DNA of 9,880 nucleotides. Origin: Betaproteobacteria bacterium. Lineage in GTDB: Bacteria > Pseudomonadota > Gammaproteobacteria > Burkholderiales > Casimicrobiaceae. Positions 1 to 6,314 of this stretch are shown here, piece after piece. The notes beneath the pieces were generated by a model that saw only the letters and a program-made list of their open reading frames with translations, ran no database searches and had not been told where the DNA came from. The stretch is from NCBI GenBank assembly GCA_013298455.1, contig JAAFHR010000096.1, positions 1 through 9,880 of the forward strand. Direction: 5' to 3'. Positions within the stretch are counted from its first letter, which is position 1; each line of letters begins with the position of its first letter. The position numbers and the translations under genes are program-made.

Positions 1-509
1 CAGAGCAAATTTCAACAGCTGGCACCGAAGCCTCCGGCACGGGCAACATGAAATTCGCGTTGAACGGCGCACTCACCGTGGGTACGTGGGACGGCGCCAA
101 CATCGAAATGGCCGAGCAAATGGGCGTGGAAAACATGTTTGTGTTTGGCCTTCGAACCGATGCTGTGGCCGCACTGAAAACCGTCGGCTATGACCCGAAG
201 CTCTACATCGAAGAAAACAACCAGCTCAAGGCGGTCATAGACGCCATCGGCAACGGCGTGTTTTCGTGGGACGAGCCTGATCGCTACAAAAACATCGTGC
301 AATCACTCACCCAGCGCGATCCGTATTTGCTCATGGCCGATTTCAGTGATTACCTACGTGCCCAAAACGAAGTGGACGCGCTCTACCTACAGCCCAAAGC
401 CTGGGCCGCTCGCGCCATTCGAAACGTAGCAGGAATGGGCTTTTTTAGCGTGGATCGTACGATCAACGAATACATGGAAAAGGTGTGGCGTACGCCAATG
501 ACATCGTAG
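1..509 (+). CDS. glgP: Glycogen/maltodextrin phosphorylase, C-terminal part (5' truncated by window)
   Basis: Cytoplasmic GT35 phosphorylase that releases glucose-1-phosphate from the non-reducing ends of alpha-1,4-glucan chains. The frame is open from base 3 and runs to a TAG stop at 507-509, giving 168 visible residues. Translation begins EQISTAGTEASGTGNMKF, the family signature around the lysine that carries pyridoxal phosphate (AAA codon at 51-53). It continues with LNGALTVGTWDGANIEM and ends with the conserved tail segment MGFFSVDRTINEYMEKVW. This tail lines up with the known C-terminus of E. coli GlgP, so the protein looks full length at its 3' end. The methionine at 48 is internal, not a start. 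The stop codon lies inside a REP-like repeat arm (506-527). The next gene, glgB, starts 156 bases downstream in the same direction. A maltodextrin phosphorylase (MalP) cannot be excluded from the tail alone, but the glgB-glgX neighbours favour a role on glycogen. Confidence 0.96.
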   Translation, partial: EQISTAGTEASGTGNMKFALNGALTVGTWDGANIEMAEQMGVENMFVFGLRTDAVAALKTVGYDPKLYIEENNQLKAVIDAIGNGVFSWDEPDRYKNIVQSLTQRDPYLLMADFSDYLRAQNEVDALYLQPKAWAARAIRNVAGMGFFSVDRTINEYMEKVWRTPMTS

Positions 510-527
510 GTGTGCTTCCACCGCGAT
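506..527 (+). repeat. Decayed single REP arm overlapping the glgP stop codon
   Basis: This 22-base stretch matches the perfect arm at 9072-9096 at 19 of 22 positions from its GTAG onward. It starts with GTAGG and ends with twelve consecutive identical bases, TTCCACCGCGAT. The TAG of the GTAG head is the glgP stop codon. The internal hairpin is weakened by mismatches, which suggests an old copy. It lies in the same orientation as the left arm of the intact pair that starts 8 bases further on. No inverted partner of its own was found. Confidence 0.65.
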
Positions 528-534
528 TGGCGTG

Positions 535-638
535 CTGTAGGAGCGGCTTGCCGCGAACGCCCACAACGATCTCGACTGTCGGTGACGCATTCAAGTGCTC
601 TGGGTTCACAACGCTTTCGCGGCAAGCCGCTCCTACAG
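535..638. repeat. Inverted pair of REP arms (REPIN/BIME-like) between glgP and glgB
   Basis: The left arm (535-557) and right arm (616-638) are perfect 23-base reverse complements. Each arm, read inward, has a CTGTAGGAGCGG head followed by a small hairpin, GCGGC-TT-GCCGC. A GTAG head plus a G+C-rich hairpin, with two arms facing each other about 100 bases apart, is the usual form of REP pairs spread in trans by RAYT transposases. The 58-base centre shows no gene. Lying between genes of one probable operon, it may block 3'-to-5' RNA decay and so stabilise glgP mRNA, as REP sequences do in E. coli malE-malF. That role is inferred here. There is no T-run, so it does not look like a classical terminator. 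Confidence 0.88.
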
Positions 639-665
639 ATGCGGCGCCGTTGCTAGACTTTCACC

Positions 666-2492
666 ATGGCTCATTCGCGTTCGTTTGAATACTTTGGCGC
701 TCACCCTTTGCCCGATGGCGGGGTGCGCTTTGCGGTGTGGGCACCCAACGCTTCGACGGTCGCGGTGGTGGGCGACTTTAATCACTGGAACGCGAACGAT
801 CATCCGCTCAAATGCCTTGGCGACAGCGGCGTTTGGGAATGCGTGGTGGCACACGCGAAACTCGGGGACCGATACAAGTTTCACTTAAAGAACCGAGGCG
901 GCGCGGAGCTGCCGCTGAAGGCTGACCCCTATGCGCGGGCGGCGGAGTTTCGTCCGGCGACGGCGAGCATTGTGTCGGCCTTGCCACCCAAGAGGTCGCT
1001 CTCAGCAACTCGCGCAACAGCCAATCGGCGTGATGCGCCCATTTCGATTTACGAGGTGCATGCGGGCTCTTGGAAGCGACATCCGGATGGGCGTTTTTAC
1101 TCTTGGAATGAACTCGCCGAGTCGTTACCGCAATACGTGGCTTCGCTCGGGTTCACGCACATTGAATTGATGCCGATCAACGAGTATCCGTTTGATGGAT
1201 CGTGGGGTTATCAGACGCTTGGCATGTTTGCGCCGAGCGCTCGATTTGGATCACCCGAATCATTTGCGCGATTCGTGGAGATATGTCACTCGCATGATCT
1301 TGGCGTGATTGTTGATTGGGTGCCCGCGCACTTTCCGACTGATGCGCACGGCATCGCGAATTTTGATGGTACGGCGCTCTTTGAATATGCCGATCCAAAA
1401 GAAGGGTTTCATCGCGATTGGAACACGCTGATTTACAACTTCGGCCGCTTCGAAGTTCGCGATTTTTTACAGAGTAGCGCGCTGTATTGGACGGAACGAT
1501 TTGGCATCGATGGCCTTCGAGTAGACGCCGTCGCGTCCATGCTCTATCGCGATTACTCGCGAAACGCGGGCGAGTGGATTCCCAATCAGCTTGGTGGGCG
1601 CGAGAATCTGGAAGCGATTTCTTTGTTCAAGGAAATCAACAAAACGCTCGGCGCCGAATGCCCCGGCGCGATGACCATTGCTGAGGAATCAACGGCGTTT
1701 CCCAAGGTGTCGGCACCGACCTACAACGGGGGGCTCGGCTTTCACTTCAAATGGAATATGGGCTGGATGAACGACACGCTCCGCTACATGAGCGAAGACC
1801 CAATTCATCGCCGCTGGCATCATCACAAGATGACTTTTGGATTGGCGTACGCGTTTTCCGAAAACTTTATCTTGCCGCTCTCCCATGACGAAGTGGTGCA
1901 CGGCAAGCGTTCGCTCTTAGGTCGTATGCCGGGGGATGAGTGGCAGCAGTTTGCGAACCTTCGAGCTTACTACGGCTTCATGTGGGGCCACCCAGGCAAA
2001 AAGCTTTTATTTATGGGGCAGGAATTCGCGCAACCGACGGAGTGGAATCATGATGCGGAGTTGCCTTGGTCTGTGGCCAACGACGAGAAACATGCAGGCA
2101 TCCAACGCCTGATTCGTGACTTGAACCGTCTGTATCGTGAACACACTTCGCTCTACGCGCTGGATTGCGATGCGCGAGGTTTTCAATGGTTGGTTGCTGA
2201 CGACGACGCTCAATCCGTGTTTGCGTGGTTACGGCAGGATGCAGCGGGCAATCGGATGTTAGTCGTGAGCAATTTCACCCCAATGGTGCGAAGTGATTAC
2301 CGGATTGGCGTACCTGCCGGAACGAGCGCAGTGCGCGAAGTGTTGAATACGGATTCAGCGCATTACGGCGGAAGTAACGTCGGCAATTTAGATGCGCTGC
2401 TACCGGCTCAAGCGATCCCCTGTGGCGCTTACACGCAGTCGGTGTCGCTCAACCTGCCGCCCCTCGCGACGATTTTTTTGGTGGTCGAATGA
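666..2492 (+). CDS. glgB: 1,4-alpha-glucan (glycogen) branching enzyme, short form
   Basis: GH13 enzyme that cuts an alpha-1,4 chain and rejoins it as an alpha-1,6 branch during glycogen synthesis in the cytoplasm. It has 608 residues. A CBM48 module lies at about 9-100 (GVRFAVWAPNASTVAVVGDFN), the catalytic barrel at about 125-480, and a C-terminal beta domain ends in LPPLATIFLVVE. Catalytic residues by motif are nucleophile D287 (GLRVDAVASM), acid/base E340 (TIAEEST) and D408 (LSHDEVVHGK). Their spacing matches E. coli D405, E458 and D526. The extra N-terminal N1 domain of the roughly 730-residue E. coli-type enzyme is absent. The ATG at 666 is the only plausible start, because an in-frame TAG lies at 654-656. 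No clear Shine-Dalgarno sequence precedes it. The gene overlaps glgX by 4 bases, which implies translational coupling. Confidence 0.97.
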   Translation: MAHSRSFEYFGAHPLPDGGVRFAVWAPNASTVAVVGDFNHWNANDHPLKCLGDSGVWECVVAHAKLGDRYKFHLKNRGGAELPLKADPYARAAEFRPATASIVSALPPKRSLSATRATANRRDAPISIYEVHAGSWKRHPDGRFYSWNELAESLPQYVASLGFTHIELMPINEYPFDGSWGYQTLGMFAPSARFGSPESFARFVEICHSHDLGVIVDWVPAHFPTDAHGIANFDGTALFEYADPKEGFHRDWNTLIYNFGRFEVRDFLQSSALYWTERFGIDGLRVDAVASMLYRDYSRNAGEWIPNQLGGRENLEAISLFKEINKTLGAECPGAMTIAEESTAFPKVSAPTYNGGLGFHFKWNMGWMNDTLRYMSEDPIHRRWHHHKMTFGLAYAFSENFILPLSHDEVVHGKRSLLGRMPGDEWQQFANLRAYYGFMWGHPGKKLLFMGQEFAQPTEWNHDAELPWSVANDEKHAGIQRLIRDLNRLYREHTSLYALDCDARGFQWLVADDDAQSVFAWLRQDAAGNRMLVVSNFTPMVRSDYRIGVPAGTSAVREVLNTDSAHYGGSNVGNLDALLPAQAIPCGAYTQSVSLNLPPLATIFLVVE

Positions 2493-4531
2493 GCGGATCG
2501 CGATGCTTAGACGAAGGCTTGCCCTATCCGCTGGGTGCACAAATTCGCGACGGCGGTGTGAATTTTGCGGTGTTTTCGGACCATGCAGAACGAATCGAGC
2601 TTTGCGTTTTCGATGATCGTAGCGAAACGCGATTCGCGCTACACGGTCCGTACGGAGGTGTGTTTCATGGCTTTCTCGAGGGCACAGTAACCGGCTTGAT
2701 CTACGGATTTCGAGCGTATGGCTCAGCCGATGCAGAGCGCGGCCATCGCTTCAATCCGAGCAAATTGTTGCTCGATCCGTATGCTCGCGCCATCGTTGGC
2801 AAACACCGCTGGGATGAGGCGCACCTTGGTGCAAACACCACTGACAACGCCGAGATTGCGCTCAAAGCGATGGTGGTTGCCGATCCGCCGCCTGCGCCTC
2901 GATTGAGGCGAATTCCTGACGCTGAAGCGGTGATCTACGAGATGCACGTGAAGGGCTTCACGCAAACGCTTGAAGCCGTGCCAGAATCGATTCGTGGCAC
3001 CTATGCGGGGCTGGCGCATCCGGCGTCGGTTGCGCATTTGAAACAACTGGGCGTGACGAGCGTGTCGCTGTTGCCAGTGCAGTACCGGCTGGATGAGCCC
3101 GCATTGATCGAGCGCGGCATGACCAATTACTGGGGCTACAACACGCTGGGTTTTTTTGCAGTTGAACCGCGGTTATCGGTCACGCCCAACGATCCCGAGG
3201 CCACTCGTGCTGAGTTTCGAAGCATGGTGGAACGCTTGCATGACGCGGGCCTAGAAGTGTTGATGGATGTGGTCTACAACCACACGCCCGAGGGCAATGA
3301 GAATGGCGCGACGCTCTCGTTTCGCGGGCTCGACAATAAGAGTTGGTATCGCTTGGATCGCAATGATCTCTCGCGCGCGGAAAATCTGACGGGCTGCGGC
3401 AACACGCTCAATGTGCAACATCCCCGCGTGACGCAATTTGTTTTGGACTCACTCCGCTATTGGGTTGAGGTGATGGGGATCGATGGGTTTCGCTTCGATT
3501 TGGCGCCAGTGCTCGGTCGCACGGCGCAGCACTTTGATCGCAATGCAGCATTTTTTATTGCGCTGAAACAAGACCCGGTGCTCTCAAAAGTTCGCTTGAT
3601 TTCCGAGCCGTGGGACATTGGCTCCGACGGCTATCAGCTCGGCAACTTTCCGAGCGAATGGTTCGATTGGAACGACAAATTTCGCGATGCGGTGCGCCGC
3701 TACTGGTTAGACGGTGGAACGACGCGCGGCGAGTTGGCGCGACGATTTACGGCGTCTAGCGAGCTCTTTCGTGCGGGGCAGCGCCGCCCCACGGCATCAG
3801 TTAATTTCATCAGCGTGCACGATGGTTTTACGCTGATGGACATGGTGAGCTACAGCACGAAACACAATCGCGCCAATGGCGAAGGCAATCGCGACGGTCG
3901 AGGCGATGAGCCGTGTGCGAATTTCGGCGTTGAGGGCGAGACCAACGATGTCTGCGTCAATCAAGTTCGCGACAGCGTTCGGCGAGCCATGATGGCAACG
4001 CTTCTGTTGGCGCAAGGGACTCCGATGCTCTGCGCGGGCGATGAAATTGGCAATTCGCAAGATGGCAACAACAACCCGTATTGCTTGGATAGCGAAACGA
4101 CGTGGCTCAATTGGGTGCGCGCTGACGCAGCGTTTTTTGAGTTTGTATCGCGCTTGTTGGCGCTTCGACGCGGCGAGCCGCTGCTTCGCCACAATCAATG
4201 GTTTGACGAGTGTGCGGAGGCATCAGACCCAACAAAGCCAACGATCACCTGGCGCAGCCCGAGCGGCGCGGCGCTTCGAGCGGAGGATTGGCAATCTCGG
4301 CAGGAGCGTGCGTTTGCTTGCATCATTGCGGGCGGCGGTGAGGGCAAGCAGTTTTTCTTTGCGTTTAATCCGCATTCAGAGCCTATCGTTTTTCGGCTTG
4401 CGTCAGGGGTTTGGTCGCTCGCCATAGACAGCTCGCTCTCGATGATCGCCGACGTGGCGATCGATCCCAATCACTTTGCAGTTCCGGCGCGTACGCTCGT
4501 CGTACTGCGCAGCCAATCTCCACTGACTTGA
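2489..4531 (+). CDS. glgX: Glycogen debranching enzyme (limit-dextrin alpha-1,6-glucohydrolase)
   Basis: Cytoplasmic GH13 isoamylase-type enzyme that hydrolyses the alpha-1,6 linkage of the short (three to four glucose) stubs left after phosphorylase action. It has 680 residues, against about 657 in E. coli GlgX. A CBM48 domain lies at about 12-110 (GVNFAVFSDHAERIELCVFD), the catalytic barrel at about 145-560, then a C-terminal beta domain. Motifs are region I DVVYNH (260-265), nucleophile D337 in DGFRFDLAPVLGR, acid/base E373 in ISEPWDIG, and D445 in SVHDGFTL. The segments HNRANGEGNRDG and GNNNPYCLD are also typical of GlgX. The start is the ATG of the ATGA overlap with the glgB stop. Only a weak GGTGGT precedes it, so coupling to glgB translation is likely. 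A TreX-like isoamylase is the nearest alternative, but sequence and neighbours favour GlgX. Confidence 0.96.
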   Translation: MSGSRCLDEGLPYPLGAQIRDGGVNFAVFSDHAERIELCVFDDRSETRFALHGPYGGVFHGFLEGTVTGLIYGFRAYGSADAERGHRFNPSKLLLDPYARAIVGKHRWDEAHLGANTTDNAEIALKAMVVADPPPAPRLRRIPDAEAVIYEMHVKGFTQTLEAVPESIRGTYAGLAHPASVAHLKQLGVTSVSLLPVQYRLDEPALIERGMTNYWGYNTLGFFAVEPRLSVTPNDPEATRAEFRSMVERLHDAGLEVLMDVVYNHTPEGNENGATLSFRGLDNKSWYRLDRNDLSRAENLTGCGNTLNVQHPRVTQFVLDSLRYWVEVMGIDGFRFDLAPVLGRTAQHFDRNAAFFIALKQDPVLSKVRLISEPWDIGSDGYQLGNFPSEWFDWNDKFRDAVRRYWLDGGTTRGELARRFTASSELFRAGQRRPTASVNFISVHDGFTLMDMVSYSTKHNRANGEGNRDGRGDEPCANFGVEGETNDVCVNQVRDSVRRAMMATLLLAQGTPMLCAGDEIGNSQDGNNNPYCLDSETTWLNWVRADAAFFEFVSRLLALRRGEPLLRHNQWFDECAEASDPTKPTITWRSPSGAALRAEDWQSRQERAFACIIAGGGEGKQFFFAFNPHSEPIVFRLASGVWSLAIDSSLSMIADVAIDPNHFAVPARTLVVLRSQSPLT

Positions 4532-4542
4532 CTGACCATCGT

Positions 4543-6054
4543 ATGAAACTTCCCGAACGCGCCGCTGGCGTCATCTTGCATCCCACGTCACTGCCCGGCC
4601 CGCATGGCGTGGGCGACTTTGGCCCTGACGCCTATCGATTTGTCGATTGGCTCGCGGCCAGCGGTCAAACGATGTGGCAGTGGTTGCCCACCACGCCCAT
4701 TGGGCCGGGCGATTCGCCGTACCAAAGCGTGTCGGCTTTTGCGGGGAGCCCGCTCATGGTGGCGCTGGAGCCATTGATTGATCGGGGCTGGGTAGCCGCG
4801 CCAAAGGATGTGATGTTCGACGCGGATCGCGTGGATTTTGGCGCGGTGGTGCCTTGGCGAATTGCGCGGCTTCGCGATGCGTTTGCGGGCTTTAATGCGA
4901 TTTCGCTCGATGCGGATCGTGAGGCGTTTGCAGCGTGGCGCAGCGGCCAGAGTTATTGGCTCGACGACTACAGTTTATTCATGGCGCTGGAAACGGCGCA
5001 TGGCGGCAAATGTTGGTGGGATTGGGCGGCACCACTTCGAAAGCGCGATGCGGCGGCGCTGAAGGCGGCGCGAATCAAGCATGCTGACGAGATCGGATTT
5101 TGGTGCTTCGTGCAATGGTGTTTTGACACACAAGCCACTGCACTCAAGCGATACGCCAATTCACACGGCGTGGCGCTCATGGGGGACCTGCCCATTTTCA
5201 TTGCGCACCACAGCGCGGATTGTTGGGCGCGACCCGATTTGTATTTTTTGGACGAACACGATCAACCGACCGTGATCGCTGGCGTGCCACCCGATGGCTT
5301 CACGCCTGATGGCCAACGGTGGGGCAATCCGCTGTATCGATGGGACAAGATGGCGGCGGAGGATTTCGCGTGGTGGTCGTTGCGATTGAAGCGCGCCATG
5401 GCGCATGCAGACTTGTTTCGCATCGACCACTTCCGGGGGTTTGCGGGCTATTGGGAGATTCCGGTGTCGTGCCCCACAGCACGCGACGGGCAATGGGTGC
5501 CCGGGCCGGGCTATGCGCTCTTTGAAGCGATGGAGCGGGCGCTCGGTAAGGTGCCCGTCGTTGCCGAAGATTTGGGGCTCATCACGCCCGATGTCGAAGC
5601 GCTGCGAACCAGCACGGGCTTTCCGGGCATGAAAATCGTGCAGTTTGCCTTTGGTGGCGACGGCTCGCATGAATTTTTGCCGCACAACTACACACCCAAT
5701 TGCGTGGCCTACACCGGCACCCACGACAACGATACGGCGCGCGGTTGGTGGGATCACGCACCGGAGCATGAGCGACGTTTTGCGGGCGCCTATTTGGTGG
5801 CGGGCGGGGGCGACATCCACTGGGCAATGATTCGCGCGGCATGTAATTCAGTCGCAAAAATCGCGGCCTATCCGCTACAAGATGTACTCGGGCTCGGCGC
5901 GCCGCAGCGCATGAACATTCCGGGCACGCTCGGCGGAAACAACTGGACGTGGCGCTTTCAGTGGAGCGCCATCACACCCGAGGTGACGCGCGTATTGGGG
6001 CTGATCACGGCTGCCAGTGGGCGCGCTGACAAAGAGCTGCTTCGGTACGGTTAA
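4543..6054 (+). CDS. malQ: 4-alpha-glucanotransferase (amylomaltase)
   Basis: GH77 enzyme that transfers alpha-1,4-glucan segments between maltodextrins and releases glucose. Here it would recycle the maltotetraose and maltotriose released by GlgX. It has 503 residues, the compact form as in Thermus amylomaltase, without the N-terminal extension of E. coli MalQ (694). Catalytic residues by motif are nucleophile D295 (LFRIDHFRGF), acid/base E342 (VVAEDLG) and D395 (TGTHDNDT). The substrate-loop motif GVPPDGFTPDGQRWGNPLY is present at about 247-265. The N-terminus RAAGVILHPTSLPGPHG is the typical family beginning, which fixes the ATG at 4543. An in-frame ATG at 4411 would add 44 unrelated residues inside glgX. 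The gene starts 11 bases after the glgX stop with no obvious ribosome binding site, so it probably depends on coupling to glgX. Confidence 0.96.
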   Translation: MKLPERAAGVILHPTSLPGPHGVGDFGPDAYRFVDWLAASGQTMWQWLPTTPIGPGDSPYQSVSAFAGSPLMVALEPLIDRGWVAAPKDVMFDADRVDFGAVVPWRIARLRDAFAGFNAISLDADREAFAAWRSGQSYWLDDYSLFMALETAHGGKCWWDWAAPLRKRDAAALKAARIKHADEIGFWCFVQWCFDTQATALKRYANSHGVALMGDLPIFIAHHSADCWARPDLYFLDEHDQPTVIAGVPPDGFTPDGQRWGNPLYRWDKMAAEDFAWWSLRLKRAMAHADLFRIDHFRGFAGYWEIPVSCPTARDGQWVPGPGYALFEAMERALGKVPVVAEDLGLITPDVEALRTSTGFPGMKIVQFAFGGDGSHEFLPHNYTPNCVAYTGTHDNDTARGWWDHAPEHERRFAGAYLVAGGGDIHWAMIRAACNSVAKIAAYPLQDVLGLGAPQRMNIPGTLGGNNWTWRFQWSAITPEVTRVLGLITAASGRADKELLRYG

Positions 6055-6061
6055 CCAAACT

Positions 6062-6142
6062 TTAGGAGCGCTCCTGCCGCGGCCCTTAGAGCCAAATCGT
6101 TCGTTGTTGAGCGGCAGATCGCGGTGGAACCGCTTCCACATC
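6062..6142. repeat. Decayed inverted pair of REP arms downstream of malQ
   Basis: The right arm (6118-6142), read on the minus strand, matches the intact arm at 9072-9096 at 22 of 25 bases and keeps the GCGGT-TCC-ACCGC hairpin. The left arm (6062-6082) is poorer, about 15 of 21, keeping TAGGAGCG and GCCGCG but with a damaged hairpin. Total length, 81 bases, is nearly that of the intact element at 9072-9153 (82 bases), which supports a shared origin. It begins 8 bases after the malQ stop. The inverted repeat may still affect the 3' end of the glgB-glgX-malQ transcript, but no T-run follows it. Confidence 0.68.
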
Positions 6143-6300
6143 GGGACGCGGTCGATCCGGTTTGAACGAGCCGGGCTTATTGTTGGGAAGTGTTTTTCTG
6201 TATCGGGTTGCGCGGTGTTGTATGTACGTTCGACTCTGAGTTGAATCCGCCTAAACGCGATAATTTATTTGGCATTCATACATAAAGTCACAAACATCTT
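6143..6300 (+). promoter_or_regulatory. Leader region of the pullulanase gene, probable promoter location
   Basis: This part of the 260-base gap between malQ and the pullulanase gene contains no gene. Its last 44 bases (6257-6300) are about 70% A+T, much richer than the surrounding coding DNA, as expected of a promoter or leader. Possible sigma-70 hexamers are weak: TTGAAT (6241-6246) with TTATTT 17 bases later, or TTGGCA (6269-6274) without a good -10 partner. No MalT-type GGGGA/TGAGG boxes were seen. A separate promoter is inferred mainly from the gap, the A+T-rich stretch and the strong ribosome binding site. Confidence 0.35.
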
Positions 6301-6303
6301 TGC

Positions 6304-6308
6304 AGGAG
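6304..6308 (+). promoter_or_regulatory. Ribosome binding site fixing the GTG start of the pullulanase gene
   Basis: AGGAG lies 6 bases before the GTG at 6315, which is ideal Shine-Dalgarno spacing. An in-frame TTG at 6300 would place this motif inside the coding region, so the GTG is preferred. It is the only strong Shine-Dalgarno sequence among the plus-strand starts in the window. Confidence 0.8.
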
Positions 6309-6314
6309 CCCTCA

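Noticed and set aside
506..638. CRISPR array
   Set aside because: The repeats are facing pairs with unequal spacing and internal hairpins, not regularly spaced direct repeats, and no cas gene is present.
4411..4542. Possible 44-residue N-terminal extension of MalQ starting at an ATG inside glgX
   Set aside because: The extension is arginine-rich shadow sequence of glgX with no family similarity. The MalQ family start motif begins right after the ATG at 4543.
5161..5820. Long open frame on the minus strand inside malQ (219 codons)
   Set aside because: It overlaps a fully conserved GH77 catalytic region, has no recognisable domain, and is explained by G+C-biased codon use on the coding strand.
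6241..6297. Defined sigma-70 promoter hexamers for pulA
   Set aside because: TTGAAT with TTATTT at 17 bases, or GATAAT at only 12 bases, are too weak to call specific -35 and -10 boxes. Only the region is annotated, at low confidence.
6300..6314. Alternative TTG start for the pullulanase
   Set aside because: It would put the AGGAG ribosome binding site inside the coding sequence. The GTG at 6315 has ideal spacing and gives a cleaner signal peptide.
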